From Desulfatitalea alkaliphila (GTDB taxonomy: Bacteria; Desulfobacterota; Desulfobacteria; Desulfobacterales; Desulfosarcinaceae): 64,000 nt of DNA. Both the position numbers and the translations under genes were made by a program. Shown here one piece after another: positions 27,495 to 35,151 of the stretch; within the stretch, counting starts at the first letter, position 1, and every line of letters begins with the position of its first letter. The notes under the pieces are model-generated. The model was not told where the DNA came from and made no database searches. It was given only the letters and a program-made list of their open reading frames with translations. The DNA lies in contig NZ_JALJRB010000017.1 of the NCBI RefSeq assembly GCF_022968795.1, positions 47,168 to 111,167 on the forward strand. The letters run 5' to 3'.

Positions 27495-29884
27495 GGCTTC
27501 GATTTCCGGTTGGCGGATTGTCGTGGCTGGATGATCACCGTTTCGTCCAGCGGGTCCTCTTCCGATTCAGGGTGCGGCGGCGGCTTCGTATTTTCTCCTC
27601 CGGAAGCCGGCGGCTGCGGCCTGACGGCGGCAGGCTGCCCGGGCGTGCCGCCCTGGCCGATCAATACCGTGGCCTCAAGATCGTCTTCCGTATGCACCGG
27701 TGGTCCTTCAGGCGGCGCCGGTGTTGCAGGCGGTGCGTTGTTCGGCGACTGCCGGGACGGCTCGGATGACAGTAAAACAGTGGCTTCCAGGTCCTGTTCC
27801 GCGGCTGTCGGCGGGCTTTCCGGGGACGCCGGTGGCGCGAGTTGCGCCTCGCTCGGCGATGGCGGGCGCGATGCACCGGTGGAGAGCAATACAGTGGCTT
27901 CCAGGTCCTCTTCCGCCCCGGCCGCCGGGCGCCCGGGAGACACCGGTGTTTCAGGTTGCGCAGCGGTCGTCGCTGGCTGCCGGGGCGGCTCGGATGGCAG
28001 CATGACCGTGGCCGCCACGTCGTCAGCGGATCCGTATGCTTTGCCGTCCCGGGCGTCGGTGGTGCGCGCTGGGGACGGGGGTGGCTGCAATGCGGGTGGC
28101 GCTTCGGTCGCGTTCAGTGGCGTCGATACGGCGTCATGATCTTCCAGAATGACGGTTTGCATGAAATCGCCTTCGCTGTCGGGCAAAGGGTGCTCGGGTA
28201 CGGCAACCGATTCCGGTGGATGTTCCGGTGTTGCCGGCTCCCGGGGCCAGCGGGACAGCACGGCGCGCACGACGTTGGCGATTTGGCGATCCTGTGGCAT
28301 CTCCGTGGACTGGGTCGCAGCGGGCATCGGGGCGGTCGTCGCGGGTTGGAACATCCAGCGAAATGCCTGTTGCTTGAGGTCCGCCAGTGCCGTCGCGAAC
28401 TGTTCATCGGACCAGTCGCCTTCGGCATTGTGGCCCGCGCGCAGCGCCGACAAGGCGAGATCGAGGGCGCCTTGCCACATGTCGCGGCAGTCCGGGGGCA
28501 GTAAAAGGGAATCGGCAGGGGTGAACGAGCGGCCTGGATCGAAGATCGGCTCGTTTTGCCACGGGTCGCTTGCGGCGGCATCCGTCAGCAGGCGTTGCAG
28601 CGCCTGCCGCACTTCGTGTGCGCCCTGTTGGTCGTTGGCCAGCAATATATGGAAAAAGGCGGTTCCCAAAAAGGCGCGCGAACGGCAGCGGGCCAACATG
28701 CCGCTGCCCGGGGTGATGTCCGGTCTGCCAACGGTGTCGACCCATTGCAGGCCGAAATTCCAGAAGACGGGCAGTCGGGCCGCCAGCTCGGGCAACGACA
28801 CCCAGAAGCTTTCCAAGGATAGATCGACGACCGGTCCTTGCCAATCTTCGGTGGTCTGCGCCAGCAACTGGTGGATCGTTTCGACCAGGGTCAGTTTCAG
28901 ATAGAAAGCCTCGGCGAAGCGCTGCGCCGGTTGGCTGAACAGAAAACCGTCGTTGGCGCTGAACCGTTCCTGAAATCGCTGCAACTTGCCCAGGCGTCCG
29001 GTTTTACGATCTTGCTTGAGTCGCGGGGCGAGCGCCTCTGCGCTGCGGTTGGAAAGCAGGGCGCTGAATTCGAGCAAGTTCAGGTCGGCGGCCGAACGAG
29101 GCAGGGTATAAAAGGGATGGAAGCAGAGGGCCGCCATGCGTTCATGCACCGCCGTGGCCGGCCCGTAGCATTCGCCGGAATGCTCACAGCCGATGCACGG
29201 CAAGTCGTGCGCCAAATCTTCCCTGGCCAGCAGGCGGCTGAACTGTTCCATGAGGGCCTCCGCACCCCGCAGATGCGCGGGCGGTGCCTCAGGCAGGTGG
29301 CGTGCATAGAAACGCGGCGGTTCCGCAGTGGATGCACAAGATGGACAATAAAGATAGCGCTGCAGGCCCGCGCTGAAGGCCGGCAGGCCGGCGTCGGACA
29401 GGCAACGGTCGTCGCGGCAGAGGGTCAGGCCGTCGCCGCAGGTCGGGCAGAGGGGATGGGCGAAGCGTTGTTTGAAGGCGCAGTAGAACAGGGGGCGCCA
29501 CGGCAGTAGGCGCTTTTGCCCGTCCAGCTGCTCCGGCCAGGGCGGCAACTCTTTTGCCGGCGGCGCTTTGACTGCCTTGCCGGCGGCCGCTTGCCACAGC
29601 CTTTCGATATCCGGATTGGTCAAGCCGACCAATTCAGAAGCCGCTTGGGGGTAGGTGTCCGGCTGGATCAGCAACAACAGGCGCTGCAAGGCGGCGCTTT
29701 GACCGGCGTGGAGGGAAACTTCAACCAGCGCGGAAAACGCTCCTGTGCCTTCCATGGTGGCCAAAGCGATGCCGGGGCCGTTGCCTTGGCGTTGCACCAT
29801 GGGCAACCGCAGTCGTAGGCCGCGGGTGCCCGGATCGAGATAGGGTAACAGCGAAGGCGTCATGGAAGGACCTGTTGCAGCCAT
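27491..29884 (-). CDS. T6SS-linked Cys-rich protein with six putative phospho-Thr FHA-docking motifs
   Basis: About 800 residues, first gene of the T6SS array; no known family recognised. Numbering is from a GTG at 29899; ATG at 29884 is used here and ATG at 29863 is also possible. Residues 130-250 hold paired cysteines (CPTC at 151, CRDDRC at 161, CPSC at 185, CIGC at 235, Cys244), suggesting two or three zinc sites. Residues 270-520 are helical. From about 560 the chain is Pro/Ala-rich and disordered, carrying Thr582, 631, 669, 707, 744 and 787, each in a TV-[IVLM]-[LI] motif, four preceded by Glu or Asp-Glu. Leu or Ile at +3 is the classic FHA preference. Likely a scaffold phosphorylated by the nearby Ser/Thr kinase. 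Confidence 0.75.
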   Translation of the reverse strand: MAATGPSMTPSLLPYLDPGTRGLRLRLPMVQRQGNGPGIALATMEGTGAFSALVEVSLHAGQSAALQRLLLLIQPDTYPQAASELVGLTNPDIERLWQAAAGKAVKAPPAKELPPWPEQLDGQKRLLPWRPLFYCAFKQRFAHPLCPTCGDGLTLCRDDRCLSDAGLPAFSAGLQRYLYCPSCASTAEPPRFYARHLPEAPPAHLRGAEALMEQFSRLLAREDLAHDLPCIGCEHSGECYGPATAVHERMAALCFHPFYTLPRSAADLNLLEFSALLSNRSAEALAPRLKQDRKTGRLGKLQRFQERFSANDGFLFSQPAQRFAEAFYLKLTLVETIHQLLAQTTEDWQGPVVDLSLESFWVSLPELAARLPVFWNFGLQWVDTVGRPDITPGSGMLARCRSRAFLGTAFFHILLANDQQGAHEVRQALQRLLTDAAASDPWQNEPIFDPGRSFTPADSLLLPPDCRDMWQGALDLALSALRAGHNAEGDWSDEQFATALADLKQQAFRWMFQPATTAPMPAATQSTEMPQDRQIANVVRAVLSRWPREPATPEHPPESVAVPEHPLPDSEGDFMQTVILEDHDAVSTPLNATEAPPALQPPPSPARTTDARDGKAYGSADDVAATVMLPSEPPRQPATTAAQPETPVSPGRPAAGAEEDLEATVLLSTGASRPPSPSEAQLAPPASPESPPTAAEQDLEATVLLSSEPSRQSPNNAPPATPAPPEGPPVHTEDDLEATVLIGQGGTPGQPAAVRPQPPASGGENTKPPPHPESEEDPLDETVIIQPRQSANRKSKP
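27539..28156 (-). repeat. Six spaced TVxL/I motifs in a disordered tail
   Basis: Codons for the six threonines run from 28156 (Thr582) to 27539 (Thr787). The local contexts are MQTVILED, AATVMLPS, LEATVLLST, LEATVLLSS, LEATVLIGQ and DETVIIQP. Three share DLEATVL exactly, and the DNA around them is repeated (plus strand, for example ACAGTGGCTTCCAGGTCCT near 27778 and 27890). Spacing is about 37-49 residues, each separated by Pro/Ala/Ser linker. Confidence 0.7.
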
Positions 29885-29970
29885 TGCGGAATTGGTCACT
29901 CACGATGTCCGTTTGTTTGTGGTGGCGTTTGCGATGATGGAATTACCCGGTTACCCAAGCTGTTAGAAAA

Positions 29971-29997
29971 ACTATAATAAAATCGAGGGATAGTCAA
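29971..29997 (-). promoter_or_regulatory. Putative sigma-70 promoter of the T6SS array
   Basis: On the minus strand TTGACT (29997-29992) is followed after 15 bases by TATAGT (29976-29971), in an AT-rich pocket of an otherwise GC-rich gap. It lies about 70-90 bases upstream of the possible starts of the first T6SS gene. The spacer is two bases short of ideal. Confidence 0.45.
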
Positions 29998-30121
29998 GGC
30001 GCAAAACCGGTCGGGCCCTTTCCTGGAGCGCTTCGGCCAAACTGCGACCCCGGTTCAGTATCACCGCCCCTCTTTGCGGCCGCGCCTCCCTTTGTTTTAG
30101 GACTTTTTCGGTTACTACGGT

Positions 30122-30628
30122 TTATGGAAATAGCGCCTCGGCGGCCTGTTCAGCTGCGCTGAGCCAAGCGCTGGGATTGTCGACGGGGGCGTCGGCCGTT
30201 GCGGTGTTGAGAACTCGGCCGGTGCCGACATCGACGCGGCGCACATCCAAGCGCAGGGAGGCTCCGATGGCCTGGTAGGCACCGAAGACCATTTGCCGGG
30301 CCCCGATGATACGACCCAGTTGCAGGCGGGTGCTCGCATCGGCCAAATCGGAGCTGCCGATATGCAACTCTTCCATGACATCGAGCAGCCGTTGCCTTTC
30401 AACCACCTGATAGTCCGCCCGGCCCTCCAGGTGGGCGGCGATTTGCTGCGCCATCAATTCGCCCATGCCGATCCGATCAATGGGGTGCACGCTCAGGTCT
30501 TCCAGATCCCAAACGGCGACTGCGATGGGCCGTTGATCGCGCACCGGTGCGCCGGCGCTGCATGCCGCCAGCAAAAAGAGCGCGACCAAAACCCATGCCT
30601 TGGCGCGCAGGTTGACCTCAGCTTTCAT
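30122..30628 (-). CDS. CsgG-like lipoprotein
   Basis: 168 residues with a lipoprotein signal ending LLAAC (Cys23). The mature part has the layout of CsgG/FlgO/LpoB-like outer-membrane lipoproteins: IAVAVWDLEDLS as the first strand, GMGELMAQQIAAHLEG, the YQVVERQRLLDVMEEL stretch, then GSSDLADASTRLQLGRIIGARQMVFG. The VVER and LQLG(R/K) signatures also occur in the C-terminal part of the upstream protein. ATG at 30628 is chosen because GGGAGG lies just upstream; an in-frame TTG further out has no site. It overlaps the upstream gene by 11 bases and ends the operon. Confidence 0.78.
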   Translation of the reverse strand: MKAEVNLRAKAWVLVALFLLAACSAGAPVRDQRPIAVAVWDLEDLSVHPIDRIGMGELMAQQIAAHLEGRADYQVVERQRLLDVMEELHIGSSDLADASTRLQLGRIIGARQMVFGAYQAIGASLRLDVRRVDVGTGRVLNTATADAPVDNPSAWLSAAEQAAEALFP

Positions 30629-32594
30629 CGCGGCCTCCCGAGGCAACCGCGGCGGGCATTATCTCACGAATTTGGTCGTCCATAACCAATGGTCGGTCTT
30701 GTGCAACCACCCGGGCGTAACTCAAGTCCGGTTCCACGCGCACCACCTCCAGGCGGCCCACGGTTTTCATGGCGCCGCGTAGCACGCGCCCCCTGTAGGT
30801 CCGCTCCGCGCCGGGTTCAACCACCGCGAATGCGCTGCCGACGGTGACCCCCTGGTTTTGGCCCAGATTGATCATTGCCTCCCGGTTTTCCATTTCGACG
30901 ATGTAGCCTTGCAGGGGGTAGCGCTCCATCACCATTCTGAGAATGTCCCGATTCAAGTCGAACAGTTGCCGTTCCAGATCCGTTTGACCGGTGAGGCGAT
31001 GGGCGATGGTTTTGGCGATGGCGGAGGTTTCGGTGTCCACCAGCCGCAGGTGGAGCAGAGTGCTGTCCGGCGTGTAGAGTAGCGAGCCGGTGCCGATCAG
31101 CTTGGCGGCCAACAGGCGGCCCAGTTGCAGGGCGGTTTCAGGATCTGCCAGTTCGGATGATCCCAGATTGAGTTCGGACAGCAGGCGTTCCATCACCACC
31201 CGTTCCACCACCTGCACCCGTCCCGATTCGGCCAGCAATTCGCCGAGACGGGTGGCCAGTACGATGGAAAGGCCGTCCCGGCTGGCGAGCCCGCCCCGCT
31301 CCTGGATATCCACGAAGCTCAAGATCAATGGCCGCGAGGTCCACTGATCTTCGGGACGGTCCGTTTTTTGGGTTTGTTGCCGGCGATACCGTTCCACCAG
31401 ATCGCCGACCAGTTTGTCCATGCGTTGGTTTCGGGCGTTGTCCTGCTGCAGGGCGATGATCTGCTCGGCTTTGCGTGCCAGCACCGCGGCGATGGTGTCC
31501 GACTGGTCCATGGCCAATGTCTTGCGGTATTCGGTCAGGGCTTTGTCCCAGAGTCCCTGTTTTTCGTAGGTCACCCCTTTGTTGGAGGTGGGCTCCAGGT
31601 AGTAGGGATCCATGGCCACCGCATTGTCGAAAAGCTTGCGGGCCTCGTCGAATTGGCCTTGCGCGGCGTACAGGCGTCCCAACTGGTTGAACGCTTCCGC
31701 CTTTTGAAAAGGCGCGCCTTCGGGCTGTGCGGCGGCCGCCTGGTAAGCGGTCGCGGCCGCGGCACGGTCGCCCTTGGCGATCAACAGATCCCCTTTGACC
31801 TTGTGGGCCACCACGCGCTGCGGTGCCTTGCGGGTCACCGTCTCCGCCATGGCCAGGGCCTGGTCCGTTTGCCCCTTGCGGGCCAACACGACGGCCTGCC
31901 CCTCCTGGCCGATCACGGCCGCGTCGTCGTCGCGGGCCGCGAGCTGATCGAACATCTTCTGTGCTTCATCCGTTTCGCCCCTGGCCAGGGCCGCATAGCC
32001 GCGGACCGCTTGGGCATCGGCATTGGCCGGATCCCGCTGGATGGCCGCTTCGGCCATGGCATCGGCCAGTTGCGGTTGGTCGCGGTGAATCTGGCGTTCC
32101 GCCAGGCGGGTCAGCATCACCTCGATGGTGGCCCCGCCCCCCTGGAAGTATTCGAGCACTTCGCGTCCCGGACCCAGCACGCACACCACCGGCAAGACGG
32201 TGGTGGCGCCGTATTGTCGACTGACCTGCTTTTCGTCCAGCAGTACCGGAAATTGCAATCGGGCGTTTCGGTTGAAGCGGCGCACGGCATCCTGGTCGGA
32301 GCGGCTGACGCCCCAAACCGTCAGCAGCCGATCATCGTATTGCCGCAGCAGCCGGTCCAGAACCAGCAACCCCCCCTGGCTGGCCTCCGAAGTGGCATCG
32401 AAAAAATATAGAATCGTCATCCGGCGCCCATCGATTTCCGACAATGCATGGGAACGACCATCCAAGTCGATGAGATGGAAGGCCGGTGCCTTTTGGCCCG
32501 ATTCGAGTCGGCCGAAGGCATTGCCGGCGAGGCAGAGACCGATGGCGATGCAGACGGTGAAGCATCCCAATAAGATAGGCCGGTTGACACGCAT
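30618..32594 (-). CDS. Exported redoxin-TPR-CsgG-like fusion protein
   Basis: 658 residues with an N-terminal signal or anchor (about 7-27). Residues 33-165 look like an AhpC/TSA redoxin (GQKAPAFHLIDLDGRSHALSEI, LYFFDATSEASQGG, FPVLLDEKQVSRQYGATTVLPVVCVLGPG). The usual WCxxC or TPVC active-site cysteine is absent, being replaced around DATSEASQ, so it is probably non-catalytic. Residues 170-370 hold TPR-like helices (AEAFNQLGRLYAAQGQFDEA, YLEPTSNKGVTYEKQG). Residues 420-560 repeat the CsgG-like module (VQVVERVVMERLLSELNLGSSELADPETALQLGRLLAAKLIGTG), followed by an OB-like C-terminus (GVTVGSAFAVVEPG). Likely periplasmic and working with the downstream lipoprotein. Confidence 0.72.
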   Translation of the reverse strand: MRVNRPILLGCFTVCIAIGLCLAGNAFGRLESGQKAPAFHLIDLDGRSHALSEIDGRRMTILYFFDATSEASQGGLLVLDRLLRQYDDRLLTVWGVSRSDQDAVRRFNRNARLQFPVLLDEKQVSRQYGATTVLPVVCVLGPGREVLEYFQGGGATIEVMLTRLAERQIHRDQPQLADAMAEAAIQRDPANADAQAVRGYAALARGETDEAQKMFDQLAARDDDAAVIGQEGQAVVLARKGQTDQALAMAETVTRKAPQRVVAHKVKGDLLIAKGDRAAAATAYQAAAAQPEGAPFQKAEAFNQLGRLYAAQGQFDEARKLFDNAVAMDPYYLEPTSNKGVTYEKQGLWDKALTEYRKTLAMDQSDTIAAVLARKAEQIIALQQDNARNQRMDKLVGDLVERYRRQQTQKTDRPEDQWTSRPLILSFVDIQERGGLASRDGLSIVLATRLGELLAESGRVQVVERVVMERLLSELNLGSSELADPETALQLGRLLAAKLIGTGSLLYTPDSTLLHLRLVDTETSAIAKTIAHRLTGQTDLERQLFDLNRDILRMVMERYPLQGYIVEMENREAMINLGQNQGVTVGSAFAVVEPGAERTYRGRVLRGAMKTVGRLEVVRVEPDLSYARVVAQDRPLVMDDQIREIMPAAVASGGRDES

Positions 32595-32631
32595 GATGAA
32601 TCCCCCTTTGTTATGGCGGCCGCAAGCGATG

Positions 32632-33876
32632 CTATTGCTTCGGCCACAACGTGATGTTCAACGGTGTTTCTCCTTCTGCGTCCACCTGCACTTGGGCCTG
32701 CCATTCCAGATACCCTTCCAGGTCCAGTCGCAGCTCATATTTGCCTTGCGGCAAAGCCAAATCCATTGGCGTACGGCCTTTGTGACCTTCGTTCACGTAG
32801 ATGTCGGCCCCCGGTGGCTCGCTGGAAACCTTGAGCAGGGACAGTTCGGCGGCCTGCAGCGGGGTGGCGGTGTTTCCCGGTGCCGCATTTCCGGGTGGTG
32901 CCGATGCGGTCTTGTCGACGGCGGAAGAGTTCGGTTGGCGGCCCATGGCCCAATACCCTCCCGCAACCAGCAGCACCACCAGCAACAAGCCGAACGCCGG
33001 GACGAGGCGTCGGGATGAAGCGCGCTTTCGCGGCGTGGTTGTTTTGCCCGCCGGCGCTTTCAGGGCGGCCAACGCTTCCGCCAGCGCCGCCGCCATCTGC
33101 TCGCCGGTCTGGAAGCGTTCCGCCGGATCCTTGGCGAGGCTTTTGAGGATCAGGCCGGAGAGCGATTTGGGCAGGAACGGGTCGACCTGCTCCGGCGCTT
33201 CGGGGGTCCCGCGGGTGATGGCGTGGAAGATCGCGGCGATGCTGTCGCCGGTGAAGGGCCGCCGCCCCACGACCATTTCGTACAGAATGACACCGAGCGA
33301 GAAGAGATCCGAACGCCCGTCGACCGATTGGCCCATCACCTGTTCGGGCGACATGTAGAGCGGTGTGCCCAGGATTTCCCCCGCCTGGGTCTCCTGTCCC
33401 GCAGCGGCCTCTTCGATGCGGGCGATGCCGAAATCGGTCAATTTCACTTGCCCTTCGGCGGTGATCAGGATGTTGGAGGGTTTGATGTCCCTGTGGACAA
33501 TGCCCTGCCGATGGGCGTAATCCAGCGTCAAGGCGATTCGGCGGGCCAGGTCGATGCTGCGGGCGGCGTCCGGGCGATCGTTGCGGATCACTTCGTTCAG
33601 GGGCACGCCCTCCAGATACTCCATGGCGATGTAAATGGTGCCCTGGTCTTCGCCGGCATCGTAGATGGTGACGATGTGGGGGTGGGACAAGCGGCCGATG
33701 GCCCGTGCTTCTTTCAGGAAGCGGGCGACGAAAGCGTCGCTGGTCACCCGGTCGGGGCGCAACACTTTGAGCGCGATCATGCGGTCGATCTGGGGGTCGT
33801 GTGCCTTGTACACCACCCCCATGGCGCCCTTGCCCAGCTCCTCAACGATGCGGTAGCGGCCGTAGTGTGCATCCAT
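32632..33876 (-). CDS. Membrane Ser/Thr protein kinase with PEGA domain
   Basis: 414 residues. Cytoplasmic Hanks-type kinase domain (about 8-270): glycine loop GKGAMG, catalytic Lys37, HRDIKPSN with Asp130, DFG with Asp148, and GTPLYMSPEQ activation segment. A single membrane span (about 291-312) leads to an extracytoplasmic Ala/Pro linker and a PEGA domain (about 350-414, SEPPGADIYVNEGHKG, LPQGKYELRLDLEGYLEW). All catalytic residues are present. The gene begins two bases after the protease stop; ATG at 33876 starts exactly at the kinase domain. Together with the FHA proteins nearby it resembles PpkA-type control of T6SS, and its substrates may include the tail motifs at 27539-28156. Confidence 0.93.
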   Translation of the reverse strand: MDAHYGRYRIVEELGKGAMGVVYKAHDPQIDRMIALKVLRPDRVTSDAFVARFLKEARAIGRLSHPHIVTIYDAGEDQGTIYIAMEYLEGVPLNEVIRNDRPDAARSIDLARRIALTLDYAHRQGIVHRDIKPSNILITAEGQVKLTDFGIARIEEAAAGQETQAGEILGTPLYMSPEQVMGQSVDGRSDLFSLGVILYEMVVGRRPFTGDSIAAIFHAITRGTPEAPEQVDPFLPKSLSGLILKSLAKDPAERFQTGEQMAAALAEALAALKAPAGKTTTPRKRASSRRLVPAFGLLLVVLLVAGGYWAMGRQPNSSAVDKTASAPPGNAAPGNTATPLQAAELSLLKVSSEPPGADIYVNEGHKGRTPMDLALPQGKYELRLDLEGYLEWQAQVQVDAEGETPLNITLWPKQ

Positions 33877-33878
33877 GT

Positions 33879-34811
33879 TCAATGGTTCTCCAGAAATTGG
33901 ACCAGGGTCTCCAGCGGGATCAAAAAGCCGATGGCATCGGCGCCCCGGAATCGGCCCTTGACCACCGCCGTCAAGCGGCCCTCGGCATCCAGAACGGGAC
34001 TGCCGCTGCTGCCCGGCTCGACCACCATGCGGGCCTGCCACAGGGGTGCGCCGGCAACCTGGCGCGGTGGACCGTCCAGTGCTCCCCGGCGCACGGCGCC
34101 ATGACCGTTGACCGGGCACCCGAGTACAAAAAGGGCGCCGCCGGGATTGGGTAGAAACTGTCCGTTATGGATTGCGACAACGTTCTCCATGGATATCGGT
34201 ATGCGTATCAATGTCAGGTCACGGTGCAGGTCCAGCGCCACCACTTGGCCCGGGACGGAGCGGCCGTCGGCCAAACGCACCTCAAGGGCCTGGTGCGCGC
34301 GCAGGTCGTGGGCCGTTGAGACGATGAGGCCTTGCCGATCAATGGCAAAGCCGCTGAGTTGCACCGTTTTGCCTTCCCTTTCGGCGAGGATGCAGACGGT
34401 GGCCGACAGCGCGGATAACACGGCTGTCGGCGTAACGTCTGCATCGGGGCATTTGCGCGTCGGCACGTCGATATAACTGTCGAGGTGGCGCCAGAGGGGT
34501 GTCCACACATCATTGTCCGGGTGTTCCGGCGCCACCTCGATGCGTGTGCCCAACGGAGAGTGCATGCGCAAACGAATGGTGGCCCGCAGATCGTGGCGTT
34601 GGACCTCGAAGCGAATTTGTTGCGCCTCCCGGGCGGTGTCCAGAGTGTGAAACCCGTTGGCGGCAAGCCAGCCGGTGACGGCCGTGGCGGTTTCCAGCAT
34701 CGGCATCATGTAGATGCGATGTGCGGCGGCCGGTTCCGTCGCCGAAGCCGCGCACGCGATCCAGTTGATCAGCAAAATCGCCGTAAACAGCTGAACGGAT
34801 TTTTGCACCAT
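33879..34811 (-). CDS. Exported trypsin-like (HtrA-type) serine protease
   Basis: 310 residues with a signal peptide (VQLFTAILLINWIACAASA). Residues 30-125 are a beta-rich domain of unknown type. The C-terminal half is a chymotrypsin-fold protease with His168 (STAHDL), Asp198 (LHRDLTLIRI) and Ser269 (PGSSGSPVLD), so the triad is complete. There is no PDZ domain. ATG at 34811 is chosen because an upstream in-frame ATG at 34901 would lie only three bases from the -10 box of the likely promoter, and because the signal peptide begins here. Its product would sense or process periplasmic material; the kinase gene follows after two bases. Confidence 0.83.
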   Translation of the reverse strand: MVQKSVQLFTAILLINWIACAASATEPAAAHRIYMMPMLETATAVTGWLAANGFHTLDTAREAQQIRFEVQRHDLRATIRLRMHSPLGTRIEVAPEHPDNDVWTPLWRHLDSYIDVPTRKCPDADVTPTAVLSALSATVCILAEREGKTVQLSGFAIDRQGLIVSTAHDLRAHQALEVRLADGRSVPGQVVALDLHRDLTLIRIPISMENVVAIHNGQFLPNPGGALFVLGCPVNGHGAVRRGALDGPPRQVAGAPLWQARMVVEPGSSGSPVLDAEGRLTAVVKGRFRGADAIGFLIPLETLVQFLENH

Positions 34812-34903
34812 GGGCTTTGCCACCCTTCGGGCGCCTGAGGCGGTCCTTTTGACCCAGCATGCCGATCCATGACGGCAATGTGGATGAAAAGTCAATTTCA
34901 TTT

Positions 34904-34932
34904 TAAATATTATGAGTTGCGTCGAGTGTCAA
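34904..34932 (-). promoter_or_regulatory. Putative sigma-70 promoter of the protease-kinase operon
   Basis: TTGACA (34932-34927) is followed after exactly 17 bases by TATTTA (34909-34904) on the minus strand, in an AT-rich pocket. Transcription would begin near 34897, giving an about 86-base leader to the protease ATG at 34811. It excludes the upstream ATG at 34901 as a start. Confidence 0.6.
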
Positions 34933-35055
34933 CGCCGGGATCGTGTCCAATCGTTGCTGCCTTCGATCATCGGCGGGTACCGCTGTTATCAGCTGTTATC
35001 AATGGTTGCGCCACCGGACCGGATGTGGTATCGATGAAGCAACTTTTTGATTTAA

Positions 35056-35071
35056 TGGCATTAAACTTGCT
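35056..35071 (+). promoter_or_regulatory. Sigma-54-like promoter upstream of the double-FHA gene
   Basis: TGGCATTAAACTTGCT has the invariant GG (35057-35058) and GC (35069-35070) exactly ten bases apart, with TTGCT as the -12 element and TGGCA as the -24 element. Transcription would start near 35082, leaving a leader of about 70 bases to the ATG at 35152. An NtrC-type regulator is encoded at 43934-45373. Confidence 0.6.
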
Positions 35072-35151
35072 CATGATTGGGAGTGTGGTTCGGCCCTTGG
35101 GGCCGATGTTTTGAACGACATCCTTTACTCCAAAAAGTTGAATGCGCCCCT

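Noticed and set aside
35077..35151. A GTG start extending the double-FHA protein by 25 residues
   Set aside because: It lies before the predicted sigma-54 transcription start and the extra residues add no domain.
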